DNA of 64,000 bases, from positions 18,385 to 82,384 of the forward strand of contig NZ_JAKSXW010000033.1 in NCBI RefSeq assembly GCF_022829405.1. Direction: 5' to 3'. This document shows, piece after piece, positions 1-8,023 of this stretch. How positions within the stretch are numbered: the first letter of the stretch is position 1; every line of letters starts with the position of its first letter. The DNA comes from Methylobacterium sp. J-076 (GTDB lineage: Bacteria > Pseudomonadota > Alphaproteobacteria > Rhizobiales > Beijerinckiaceae). The position numbers and the translations under genes were made by a program. Below the pieces are notes generated by a model, which made no database searches, was not told where the DNA came from, and was given only the letters and a program-made list of their open reading frames with translations.

Positions 1-2
1 GC

Positions 3-347
3 GGTCGCTTTTGGCAGACGAGCCGCGGCCCCGGCGGCGAGCTGATCGGCTGCTGGGTCGCCACGCCGCCGCGCTTCGCCCTCCGCCGCCGCACGGTGCT
101 GGTGCGTCCCGCCGAGACGGTGCCCGAGACCTACCCGCCGGAATACGCCACGGTCAGCCGGCGGGTGCTGGTGGCCCCGGCCCAGGCGGGCTGGGTGCCG
201 GTGGGCGGCGGCTTCGGGGGATATGGCGGATACGGCGCCCCGCGGGTCGGCTCCCTTCCGGATGCCCTCGGCATCACCGGGGCCAGCTCGGCGGATGTCG
301 GCGTGGGCCTCGGCTTCTCCCGCGGCAGCATCTACGACGGCTACTGA
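3..347 (+). CDS. Hypothetical protein, C-terminal part (5' end outside window)
   Basis: The reading frame is open from the left edge to a TGA at 345-347, so about 114 C-terminal residues are present. The visible part has two related basic/hydrophobic blocks, RRRTVLVRPAETV and SRRVLVAPAQAGW, followed by a Gly/Tyr-rich stretch (GGGFGGYGGYG). This style is common in small secreted or envelope proteins of Hyphomicrobiales, but I do not recognise a named family. A very strong hairpin terminator follows 16 bases after the stop, so this gene ends its own transcript. Function is unknown. Confidence 0.6.
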   Translation, partial: GRFWQTSRGPGGELIGCWVATPPRFALRRRTVLVRPAETVPETYPPEYATVSRRVLVAPAQAGWVPVGGGFGGYGGYGAPRVGSLPDALGITGASSADVGVGLGFSRGSIYDGY

Positions 348-362
348 GCGTCGAGCCCCGGA

Positions 363-400
363 GGCGGGCCCGGATCGGGGATCCGGGCCCGCCTTGATTC
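363..400 (+). terminator. Rho-independent terminator with a 14-bp perfect stem
   Basis: Bases 363-376 pair perfectly with 380-393 around a three-base loop, and the tail TTGATTC follows. It sits just after the stop of the first gene and before the ribosome binding site of the reductase at 449. The U-run is weak but the stem is exceptionally stable. Confidence 0.75.
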
Positions 401-448
401 CCGGGCCGCGCGGCGTACCTCCCGCTGAAAGAGCGGAGGAGCGAGGCG

Positions 449-1435
449 ATGGGCGCGTTCAAGGCGTGGGTGGTCGAGAAGACCGAGTCCGGGCAGAGCC
501 TTTCCTTCCGCGACTTCGATGACGCCGACCTGATGGACGGCGACGTCACCGTCCGCGTCACCCATTCGACCCTCAACTACAAAGACGGTCTCGCCCTCAC
601 GGGTCGCTCGCCGGTGGTGCGCCGCTTCCCGATGATCCCCGGCATCGACTTCGCCGGCACCGTCGAGTCGTCCGGTCATTCCGAGTACAGAGCGGGCGAC
701 GCCGTGGTCCTCACGGGCTGGGGCGTCGGCGAGACGCATCTCGGCGCCTATGCGCAGAAGGCCCGGGTGAAGGGAGACTGGCTGGTGCCGCTCCCGGCCG
801 GGCTGTCCCCGGAACAGGCGATGGCGGTGGGCACCGCCGGCTATACGGCGATGCTCTCCCTGATGGCCCTGGACGCGCATGGGATGACGCCCTCCGACGG
901 CCCGGCCCTGGTGACGGGTGCCTCGGGCGGCGTCGGCTCGGTGGCGGTGGCGCTCCTGGCGCGGGCGGGCTGGCACGTCATCGCCTCCACCGGCCGGGCG
1001 GGGGAGGGCGACTACCTGAAGGGCCTCGGCGCGGCCGAGATCCTGGACCGGGCCGAACTGGACAAGCCGGGCCGGCCCCTGGGCAAGGAGCGCTGGGCCG
1101 CGGCGATCGACGCCGTGGGGTCCACGACGCTCGCCAACGTGCTGGCGATGACCAAGTCCGACGGGGCGGTGGCGGCCTGCGGCCTCGCCCAGGGCATGGA
1201 CCTGCCGACCTCGGTCGCCCCGTTCATCCTGCGCGGGGTATCCCTGCTCGGCATCAACAGCGTGACGACGCCGCAGAAGAAGCGCCGGGAGGCCTGGGCG
1301 CGGATCGCCCGCGAGCTCGACCTCGGCAAGCTCGCGGCGATGACCCGCACGGTCGGCCTGGAGGAGGTCGGCACCCTGGGCGAGGACATCCTCGCCGGCC
1401 ATGTCCGGGGGCGGACGGTGGTCACGGTCGGTTGA
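449..1435 (+). CDS. acuI: AcuI/YhdH-type NADPH-dependent acrylyl-CoA reductase family oxidoreductase
   Basis: A 328-residue zinc-free medium-chain dehydrogenase/reductase. The N-terminal half carries the family signatures NYKDGLALTG (43-52) and PGIDFAGTV (64-72). The nucleotide-binding loop TGASGGVGSV is at 156-165. Characterised AcuI enzymes reduce acryloyl-CoA to propionyl-CoA with NADPH, detoxifying acrylate and serving 3-hydroxypropionate/DMSP-type metabolism; in methylotrophs this would feed propionyl-CoA metabolism. The ATG at 449 is preceded by GGAGGAG with 7-base spacing. It stands alone behind a terminator. The family is firm; the substrate is inferred, since YhdH homologues of unproven substrate look alike. 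Confidence 0.85.
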   Translation: MGAFKAWVVEKTESGQSLSFRDFDDADLMDGDVTVRVTHSTLNYKDGLALTGRSPVVRRFPMIPGIDFAGTVESSGHSEYRAGDAVVLTGWGVGETHLGAYAQKARVKGDWLVPLPAGLSPEQAMAVGTAGYTAMLSLMALDAHGMTPSDGPALVTGASGGVGSVAVALLARAGWHVIASTGRAGEGDYLKGLGAAEILDRAELDKPGRPLGKERWAAAIDAVGSTTLANVLAMTKSDGAVAACGLAQGMDLPTSVAPFILRGVSLLGINSVTTPQKKRREAWARIARELDLGKLAAMTRTVGLEEVGTLGEDILAGHVRGRTVVTVG

Positions 1436-1487
1436 GCGTCATCGCGCCGGGCGCAACCGTTGCCCGCCCCGGCGTGTTGTTCGTGTC

Positions 1488-1964
1488 ATGAGTGTCGCAT
1501 TCGTCAAAGAGCCCGAGGGCGGGGAAGCGTTCGAGAATCTGCCCGACAGGCCGATCTCGCCCCACGCCAACTTCGTCACGCCCGAGGGCCTCGCCCAGAT
1601 CGAGGCCGAGGTCGCCCGGCTCGAAAAGGAGGTCGCCTCCCTGGATCCGGCCGACAAGGCCGAGGATTCGCGGATCGGGCGGGACCTCCGCTATTGGGCC
1701 TCGCGCAAGAACACCGCGCAGCTCGTGGAGCCCATGGGCGGTGAGACGGTGCATTTCGGCGCCACGGTCACGGTGGTCCGCGAGGACGAGGCCGGCAAGG
1801 AAACGCGTCAGACTTTCCGCATCGTCGGTGAGGACGAGGCCGACCCGCACAAGGGGTCGATCTCCTATGTGGCCCCCCTGGCCCGCGCCATCACCGGCAA
1901 GGGCGTCGGTGACGTCGCCGAGGTGAACGGCCACGAGATCGAGATCGCCGAGATCAAGGCCTGA
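1488..1964 (+). CDS. GreA/GreB-family transcription elongation factor-like protein
   Basis: 158 residues. Near the N-terminus is TPEGLAQIEAEVARLEKEV (31-49), a short coiled-coil segment of the Gre type, then RDLRYWASRKNTAQLVEP and an FKBP-like C-terminal Gre domain (about 85-158) ending in a typical acidic/hydrophobic strand pattern. Gre factors bind the RNA polymerase secondary channel and stimulate cleavage of backtracked RNA; related Rnk-like proteins bind polymerase without cleavage. This is not obviously the housekeeping GreA, because the N-terminal extension is unusual, so I leave the symbol empty. The ATG at 1488 is chosen because the upstream extension overlaps the previous gene and looks non-coding. 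Confidence 0.75.
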   Translation: MSVAFVKEPEGGEAFENLPDRPISPHANFVTPEGLAQIEAEVARLEKEVASLDPADKAEDSRIGRDLRYWASRKNTAQLVEPMGGETVHFGATVTVVREDEAGKETRQTFRIVGEDEADPHKGSISYVAPLARAITGKGVGDVAEVNGHEIEIAEIKA

Positions 1965-2077
1965 CGGCCCGGGCCGCCATGGCTCTCCTGCGCGGCTTGG
2001 GCTTCCCTCGCCCGTCCTGACGGGCGATTGAGCGGCCGGGCGTCCTTTCGGGCGCACGCCGCAGAGGAGATCCCGCA

Positions 2078-2674
2078 ATGGCAAAGATCCTGGTACTCTA
2101 TTACTCGACCTACGGCCACGTGGAGACGATGGCCTATGCCGTCGCCGAGGGCGCCCGCGAGACCGGGGCCGAGGTCGTGGTGAAGCGCGTGCCGGAGTTG
2201 GTGCCCGAGGAGGTCGCCCGGCAGGGCCATTTCAAGCTGGACCAGCAGGCGCCCATCGCCACGGTGGCCGAGCTGCCCGACTACGACGCGATCATCTTCG
2301 GCACGCCCACCCGCTACGGCAACATGGCCTCGCAGATGAAGCAGTTCATCGACCAGACCGGCGGCCTGTGGCTGAAGGGGGCCTTCGTGGGCAAGGTCGG
2401 TTCGGTGTTCACCTCGACCGCCTCGCAACATGCCGGGCAGGAAACGACCCTGACGAGCTTCCACACGGTGCTGTTCCACCTCGGGATGGTGGTGGTGGGC
2501 CTGCCCTACTCGTTCCAGGGTCAGGCCGGGCTTGAGCAGGTGAAGGGCGGCACGCCCTACGGCGCCAGCACGCTGGCCGATGGCGATGGTTCGCGCCAGC
2601 CGAGCCCCATCGAACTCGAGGGCGCCCGCTTCCAGGGCCGGCACGTCGCCGGCATCGCGGCCAAGCTCGCCTAG
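2078..2674 (+). CDS. wrbA: NAD(P)H:quinone oxidoreductase WrbA
   Basis: 198 residues, the normal WrbA length. This flavodoxin-like enzyme binds FMN and reduces quinones by two electrons, which avoids semiquinone radicals and links it to oxidative stress and stationary phase. The FMN phosphate loop [12 protein letters not shown] is near residue 8; later hallmarks are [20 protein letters not shown] and [13 protein letters not shown], both typical of WrbA rather than plain flavodoxin. An AGAGGAGAT ribosome binding site lies before the ATG. It is monocistronic; the array of 115-bp repeats starts 63 bases after its stop. Confidence 0.93.
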   Translation: MAKILVLYYSTYGHVETMAYAVAEGARETGAEVVVKRVPELVPEEVARQGHFKLDQQAPIATVAELPDYDAIIFGTPTRYGNMASQMKQFIDQTGGLWLKGAFVGKVGSVFTSTASQHAGQETTLTSFHTVLFHLGMVVVGLPYSFQGQAGLEQVKGGTPYGASTLADGDGSRQPSPIELEGARFQGRHVAGIAAKLA

Positions 2675-2737
2675 ACCACACACCCCACGCCGCCATCGGA
2701 CGGGCAGCGAGGCGACCCATCGGGACGCGCCGCGCTG

Positions 2738-3278
2738 CCCTGGGTCGCGTCGCTGGGCTCGCGATGACGGGGAAGGGGAATCGCAGGCCGCGCCGTCTTT
2801 GCGAGCGGAGCGAAGCAATCCAGGGCTGCGCCGCGTTCGGAGGCGTCCCGCTGCCCTGAGTCGCGTCGCTGCGCTCGCGATGATGGGGAGGGGGATCGCA
2901 GGCCGCGCCGTCTTTGCGAGCGGAGCGAAGCAATCCAGGGCTGCGCCGCGTTCGGAGGCGTCCCGCAACCTTGAGTGGCGTCGCTGCGCTCGCGATGACG
3001 GGGAGGGGGATCGCAGGCCGCGCCGTCTTTGCGAGCGGAGCGAAGCAATCCAGGGCTGCGCCGCATTCGGAGGCGTCCCGCTGCCCTGGGTCGCGTCGCT
3101 GCACTCGCGATGACGGGGAGGGGGATCGCAGGCCGCGCCGTCTTTGCGAGCGGAGCGAAGCAATCCAGGGCTGCGCCGCGTTCGGAGGCGTCCCGCTACC
3201 CTGGGTCGCGTCGCTGCGCTCGCGATGACGGGGAGGGATGATCGCAGGCCGCGCCGTCTTTGCGAGCGGGAGCGATGG
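2738..3278. repeat. Tandem array of a 115-bp palindromic intergenic repeat (4 full copies plus a partial)
   Basis: Copies begin with CCCTGGGTCGCG-like sequence at about 2738, 2854, 2969, 3084 and 3199, with periods of 115-116 bases. Each unit contains TTTGCGAGCGGAGCGAAGC and, farther on, an approximate inverse (CGCGTCGCTGCGCTCGCGATG), so single units can fold. Copies differ by scattered substitutions, for example CCTTGAGTGGCG in the third copy. The last copy decays after about 3270. Small open frames across it are by-products of the repeat, not genes. Confidence 0.9.
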
Positions 3279-3326
3279 AACCGATGCGCGCCGTCGGGCG
3301 GCGTCTCGCGCCAGCCATGCGGACAA

Positions 3327-3353
3327 GAAAAAAGGCTCGGATTGCTCCGAGCC
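3327..3353 (-). terminator. Rho-independent terminator for the Sua5-type gene
   Basis: Bases 3334-3341 pair with 3346-3353 (8 bp, loop TTGC). A run of six A on the plus strand at 3328-3333 becomes a U-run on minus-strand RNA. It lies about 95 bases after the stop of the minus-strand Sua5-type gene and insulates it from the repeat array. Confidence 0.85.
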
Positions 3354-3446
3354 TGAAAAGGTTGAAGGCCGTATGGGGGCTGAGTGGCCTTCCTGACAGT
3401 GAGAACGGAGGCGGTGCCCGGTGGTTCCACGGCCCCCGAGAAAAAA

Positions 3447-4457
3447 TCAGCGGGGGGCCGCCGCACGGCCGAGGCGGTCGCGGATCGCCTCGCCGAGCCC
3501 GTCCGGGGGGATGGGGACGACGGCGATGGTCGGGGCGCCCGACGCATCCAACTCGCGCAGGGCCCCGAACAGGCGGGCCGCCGCCTCGGCGGGGTCGCCG
3601 GAGGCGCTGAGGTTCAGGCGGGCGCGGGCCTGCCCGTGATTCTCCGGCAGGTAGGAGCCGAACAACAGCAGCGCCTCGCCGTCCTCGACGCGGGTGGCGT
3701 CGAGGCGCACGCGGGCATTCGGGGCGTAGTGCGACGCCAGTAGCCCAGGGCCCACGGGGGCCTCGGCCGCGCCCGCCTCCGGCCCGGCGGGGTCGTAGCC
3801 GAGGATGGCGCTGAGACGGGCGCGGGTGACGCCCCCCGGCCGCAACAGCCGCGCCTTTCCGCCGAGGCAGGCGACGACGGTCGATTCGAGGCCGATGCGC
3901 GTGTCGCCCCCGTCGAGCACCGCGGCGATGCGCCCGCCGAGATCCTCCAGCACGTGCGCCGCCCGGGTCGGGCTCACCCGGCCGGACCGGTTGGCCGAGG
4001 GGCCGGCGAGGGGGCGGCCGAAGGCGGCGAGCAGGGCGCGGGTGGGCGCGCTGTCGGGCACCCGCAGGGCGACGCTCGGCAGGCCGGCGCGGGCGAGGTC
4101 GCAGACCCGCGTCCGGGCGGTGGCCGGCACGACGAGGGTGAGGGGGCCGGGCCAGAAGGCGTCCGCGAGGCGCGCCGCCTCCTCGCCGAACGCGCCCTGC
4201 TCCCGTGCGGCATCGCCATCGTGGACGTGGGCGATGAGCGGGTTGAAGCTCGGGCGCGCCTTGGCCGCATAGATCGCGGCCACCGCGGCGGGGTCGGTGG
4301 CGTCGCCGCCGAGGCCGTAGACCGTCTCCGTGGGGAAGGCCACGAGCCGCCCCTCGCGCAGGAGCGCCGCCGCCTCGGACAGGCCGGCGGCGTCGGGCGC
4401 CAGCAGTCGGGTTCCGGCCAGGACCGTTGACCCGGGGTCACGCATGCGGGATGCCAT
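3447..4457 (-). CDS. L-threonylcarbamoyladenylate synthase (Sua5/YwlC type)
   Basis: 336 residues if it starts at the ATG at 4457; an in-frame ATG at 4445 is an alternative. It makes threonylcarbamoyl-AMP from threonine, bicarbonate and ATP, the first step of t6A37 tRNA modification, in the cytoplasm. The YrdC-fold part contains FPTETVYGLGGDA, KARPSFNPLIAHV and SANRSGRVSPT, all canonical. The extra C-terminal Sua5 domain (about 210-336, after a loop beginning near GYDPAGPE) makes it the long Sua5 type rather than short TsaC. It is transcribed away from the acyl-CoA dehydrogenase gene, with 102 bases between starts, and ends at an intrinsic terminator. Confidence 0.92.
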   Translation of the reverse strand: MASRMRDPGSTVLAGTRLLAPDAAGLSEAAALLREGRLVAFPTETVYGLGGDATDPAAVAAIYAAKARPSFNPLIAHVHDGDAAREQGAFGEEAARLADAFWPGPLTLVVPATARTRVCDLARAGLPSVALRVPDSAPTRALLAAFGRPLAGPSANRSGRVSPTRAAHVLEDLGGRIAAVLDGGDTRIGLESTVVACLGGKARLLRPGGVTRARLSAILGYDPAGPEAGAAEAPVGPGLLASHYAPNARVRLDATRVEDGEALLLFGSYLPENHGQARARLNLSASGDPAEAAARLFGALRELDASGAPTIAVVPIPPDGLGEAIRDRLGRAAAPR

Positions 4458-4559
4458 CTCCGGCGGCCTCGTGCCGCCACGCAGGGTTGATGATGCCGAC
4501 CGCCGTAGCGCCCGCGGCGGGGCGGGGTCAAACCTGCGGCCAAGCCGGGAGGACATGAG

Positions 4560-6299
4560 ATGAGCTACCGCGCCCCCGTCGCCGAGATGCTGTTCACCCT
4601 GCGCCACGTCGCGGGGCTGGAGGGGATCGACCCCGAGGACGCGCAGGCGATCCTCACCGAGGCCGGGCGCATCGCCGCCGACGTCCTGGCCCCCCTGAAC
4701 CGGGTGGGCGACCGGCACGGGACGCCCTTCGCGGACGGCCGCGTGACCACGCCGCCGGGCTGGCGCGACGCCTACGCCACCTTCACCCAGGGCGGCTGGA
4801 ACGGCCTCTCGGCCGACCCCGACCATGGCGGCCAGGGCCTGCCCAAGGCGATCGAGGCGGCCTGCACCGAGATGTGGAACGGGGCGAACCTCGCCTTCGG
4901 CCTGTGCCCGCTCCTGACCCAGGGCGGGATCGAGGCGCTCTCCGCCCACGGCGCGGAGGACCTGAAGGCGCGCTACCTGGAAAAGCTGATCACGGGCGAG
5001 TGGCCGGCGACGATGAACCTCACCGAGCCGCAGGCGGGCTCGGACCTCGCCCTGCTCCGCACCCGCGCCGAGCCGGTCGGCGACGGCCGCTACAGGATCA
5101 CCGGGTCCAAGATCTACATCACCTACGGCGAGCACGACCTGGCGGAGAACATCGTCCACCTCGTCCTCGCCCGGCTCAGGGACGCGCCGGCCGGCACCCG
5201 CGGCATCTCCCTGTTCCTCGTCCCCAAGATCCTGCCGGACGGGACGGCGAACGACCTGCGCTGCTCGGGCATCGAGCACAAGCTCGGCATCAACGCCTCG
5301 CCCACCTGCTCCATGGCCTTCGGCGACCGGGGCGGGGCCACCGGCTGGCTGATCGGCCAGGAGAACAAGGGGCTGGCCTGCATGTTCACGATGATGAACG
5401 CGGCAAGGCTCGGCGTCGGCGTGCAGGGCGTCGGCGTGGCGGAGGCGGCGACGCAGAAGGCGTTGGCCTACGCGGCCGAGCGGCGCCAGGGGAAGGCCAT
5501 CGGCTCCGCCGAGGCCACGAGCCCGATCCTCGCCCATCCCGACGTCCAGCGCATGCTCCTGACGATGAAGGCGTATACGGTGGCGGCGCGGAGCATCTGC
5601 TACCTCACCGCCGCCGCCCTGGACGCCGCCCATGGGCCGGAGGGGCGGGCGGCCCATGACCGGGCCTCGCTCCTCACCCCCGTGGCGAAGGCGTTCTCCA
5701 CCGACCTCGCCAACGAGGTGACCTCGCTCGGGGTGCAGGTCCACGGCGGCATGGGCTTCGTGGAGGAGACCGGCGCGGCGCAGCTCATGCGCGACGCGCG
5801 CATCCTCGGCATCTACGAGGGCACCAACGGCATCCAGGCCATCGACCTTACCGCCCGCAAGCTCCCGTCGAACGGCGGCGCGACGGTGCGGGCGCAGATC
5901 GCCTGGATGCGCCGGGCCGCCGAGGGCCTGCTGAAGAATCCCGAGCCCGCCTTCGGCCACATGGCGGCCCGCCTGCGCGGGGGCATCGAATCCCTCGACC
6001 GGGCGACCAGCCATCAGCTCGCGGCCCTGTCCTCGAACCGGCCGGAGGCGGCGCTCGCCGGGGCCGCGCCGTACCTGCGGCTGTTCGGGCTCGTGCTCGG
6101 CGGCGCCTGCCATGCCCGTGCCGCCCTCGCGGCGGCGGCGGCGCGCAAGGCGGGCGAGACCGACCCGGCCCATGCCGCCCGCATCGCGCTGGCCCGCTTC
6201 TACGCCGAGAACCTGCTGACGGCGGCCGGCGGCCTGGAGGACACGGTGCGCGGCGGCGCGGCCTTCACCGAGGACGCCGCCCTGGCGCTCGCCGTCTGA
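4560..6299 (+). CDS. Acyl-CoA dehydrogenase with extended C-terminal domain
   Basis: 579 residues, longer than the usual 380-residue acyl-CoA dehydrogenase. The FAD fold runs to about residue 450, with TMNLTEPQAGSD and the active-site segment YEGTNGIQAIDL; the likely catalytic base is Glu420. A helical C-terminal extension (about 460-579) is typical of the group that includes DmdC (3-methylmercaptopropionyl-CoA dehydrogenase), but many members with this extension act on other acyl-CoAs. It introduces the alpha,beta double bond and passes electrons to ETF. It is the first gene of a three-gene unit with an enoyl-CoA hydratase (11 bases downstream) and an SDR. The DMSP link is only a possibility. 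Confidence 0.88.
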   Translation: MSYRAPVAEMLFTLRHVAGLEGIDPEDAQAILTEAGRIAADVLAPLNRVGDRHGTPFADGRVTTPPGWRDAYATFTQGGWNGLSADPDHGGQGLPKAIEAACTEMWNGANLAFGLCPLLTQGGIEALSAHGAEDLKARYLEKLITGEWPATMNLTEPQAGSDLALLRTRAEPVGDGRYRITGSKIYITYGEHDLAENIVHLVLARLRDAPAGTRGISLFLVPKILPDGTANDLRCSGIEHKLGINASPTCSMAFGDRGGATGWLIGQENKGLACMFTMMNAARLGVGVQGVGVAEAATQKALAYAAERRQGKAIGSAEATSPILAHPDVQRMLLTMKAYTVAARSICYLTAAALDAAHGPEGRAAHDRASLLTPVAKAFSTDLANEVTSLGVQVHGGMGFVEETGAAQLMRDARILGIYEGTNGIQAIDLTARKLPSNGGATVRAQIAWMRRAAEGLLKNPEPAFGHMAARLRGGIESLDRATSHQLAALSSNRPEAALAGAAPYLRLFGLVLGGACHARAALAAAAARKAGETDPAHAARIALARFYAENLLTAAGGLEDTVRGGAAFTEDAALALAV

Positions 6300-6310
6300 G
6301 GACACGCGAC

Positions 6311-7069
6311 ATGACCGACCACATCACGGTGTCCGACGGCGGGAACGGCGTCCGCCTCCTCACCATCGCGAGGCCGCAGAAGAAGAACGCCCTGACCGGC
6401 GCGATGTACGACGCCCTGCGCGTCGCCCTGGAACAGGCCGATGCCTCGGGCGCCATCCGGGCGGTGGTCTTTGCCGGGCAACCCGGCATGTTCAGCGCCG
6501 GGAACGACCTGTCGGACTTCCTCGCCCAGCCCGGACGCGGCTTCAGCGACACCCCGGCCCTGCGCTTCATCCGGCAGCTCGCCCGCACGGAGACGCCGAT
6601 GGTCGCGGCGGTGGAGGGGATCGCGGTCGGCATCGGCGCGACCCTGACCCTCCACTGCGACCTCGTCTACGCCAGCCCGTCGGCCCGGCTGCGCATGCCC
6701 TTCGTGGAACTCGGCCTCGTGCCCGAGGCGGCGTCGAGCTATCTGCTGCCGCTCCGCGTCGGGCGGCTGAAGGCCACGGAGCTGCTCCTCCTGTCGGAGA
6801 TCCTGGATGCGGACGGGGCGCACGCCCTCGGCCTCGTCAACGCGGTGATTCCCGCCGACATGCTGCTGGAGCATGCCCTGTCGCAGGCCGCCCGCCTCGC
6901 GGCCCTGCCGCAGGGGGCGCTCGCCGCCTCGCGGAGGCTGATCCGTGGGGACCGGGAGCGGGTCGAGGCGGCCCTGGACGCCGAGGCGGAGGCCTTCGAC
7001 GCGCAGCTGCGATCACCCGAGTCGCAGGAGCGGCTCAACGCCTTCCTGTCGCGCCCGCGTCCGGCCTGA
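6311..7069 (+). CDS. Enoyl-CoA hydratase/isomerase family protein
   Basis: 252 residues of the crotonase superfamily. The first oxyanion-hole segment is seen in FSAGNDLSDFL, and the second in AAVEGIAVGIGATLTLHCDL. The usual catalytic loop is represented by VPEAASS, where the acidic residue of the proline-glutamate pair is present but the second-glutamate pattern of a classic hydratase is not obvious, so isomerase-like activity is possible. It follows the acyl-CoA dehydrogenase by 11 bases and precedes the SDR by 3, so the three are almost certainly co-transcribed and act in sequence on an acyl-CoA. Confidence 0.85.
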   Translation: MTDHITVSDGGNGVRLLTIARPQKKNALTGAMYDALRVALEQADASGAIRAVVFAGQPGMFSAGNDLSDFLAQPGRGFSDTPALRFIRQLARTETPMVAAVEGIAVGIGATLTLHCDLVYASPSARLRMPFVELGLVPEAASSYLLPLRVGRLKATELLLLSEILDADGAHALGLVNAVIPADMLLEHALSQAARLAALPQGALAASRRLIRGDRERVEAALDAEAEAFDAQLRSPESQERLNAFLSRPRPA

Positions 7070-7072
7070 TCC

Positions 7073-7918
7073 GTGGCCGCGCCCGACCTTTCGCACAGGA
7101 TCTGCCTCGTGGCCGGGGCGTCGCGGGGCGTCGGGCGGGGGCTCGCGCAGGCGCTGGGGGAATGCGGTGCCACGGTGATCGTCACGGCCCGGTCGAGCGA
7201 GACCGGGCCACGCACGGAGATGCGCGCCGAGGCGGTGGAGGACACCGCCCGGATGATCGACCTCGCCGGGGGCAGGGGGCACCATTACCTGTGCGACCAC
7301 CGCTCCGAGCGGGCCACGGACGAGATGGTCCACTGGGTGCTGCGCCGGTTCGGCCGGATCGACGTGGCCGCCTGCGCCGTCTGGGGCGGCAACGAGGGGT
7401 TCGACGGGGAGCGCTACGCCGACGGCACCGCCTGGGGCACGCCGTTCTGGCGCCGCTCGGCCGAGCCCTACCTCGCCCTCATGCAGGCGGGGCCGGTGCC
7501 CGCCCTGATCCTCGCCCGCGCGGTGGCGCCGGCCATGGTCGCCGCCCGGTCGGGGCTCCTCGCCCTGGTCTCGTTCGGGACGGAGGAGTCCTATCTCGGC
7601 GACGTGTTCTACGATTGCGCCAAGGCGGCGGAGAACCGCCTCGCCTTCGCGTTCGCGCAGGAGCTCGGCCCCTGCGGCGTGACGGCGCTCGGCCTCTCGC
7701 CCGGGTCGGTGGCCACCGAGCGGGCCCGGGAGATCGGGCGCGACGGGCCCGGCAGCGAGACGCCGCTCTACGCCGGGCGCGCCCTCGCGGCGCTGGCCGC
7801 CGACCCCCATGTCGGCGCCTACGCCGGCCAAGTGCTGCATGCCGGCGACCTCGCCCGGCGCTATGGATTCACCGATGCGGATGGGACGAGGCCCGAGCGC
7901 CTCCGCGTCGGGGAATGA
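7073..7918 (+). CDS. Short-chain dehydrogenase/reductase
   Basis: 281 residues. The Rossmann cofactor loop GASRGVGRG is near residue 14. The catalytic YxxxK is Tyr180-Lys184 in VFYDCAKAA, with the serine in LALVSFGTEESY ahead of it. The GTG at 7073 begins only 3 bases after the upstream stop, which supports translational coupling. In context it would oxidise the hydroxyacyl-CoA or a similar hydroxyl product of the two preceding enzymes, but substrate cannot be read from the sequence. Long insertion-like segments around residues 105-145 (WGGNEGFDGERYADGT) set it apart from FabG. Confidence 0.82.
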   Translation: MAAPDLSHRICLVAGASRGVGRGLAQALGECGATVIVTARSSETGPRTEMRAEAVEDTARMIDLAGGRGHHYLCDHRSERATDEMVHWVLRRFGRIDVAACAVWGGNEGFDGERYADGTAWGTPFWRRSAEPYLALMQAGPVPALILARAVAPAMVAARSGLLALVSFGTEESYLGDVFYDCAKAAENRLAFAFAQELGPCGVTALGLSPGSVATERAREIGRDGPGSETPLYAGRALAALAADPHVGAYAGQVLHAGDLARRYGFTDADGTRPERLRVGE

Positions 7919-8023
7919 CGGCGCCCGCGCAAAACGGCCTCATTTCCAACGCATGTCGTCACCGGTCGGGGGCGGCCTAGTGTCCGGCGGGAAACTCCCC
8001 ATGTCCCGAGCAGCGAGGAACAG

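Noticed and set aside
2738..3278. CRISPR array
   Set aside because: The repeat unit is 115 bases with no short conserved repeat alternating with unique spacers, and no cas genes are near.
3447..6305. A single 950-residue minus-strand protein running opposite to the acyl-CoA dehydrogenase gene
   Set aside because: The long open frame is a by-product of GC-rich codon structure; only the 3447-4457 part has Sua5 motifs.
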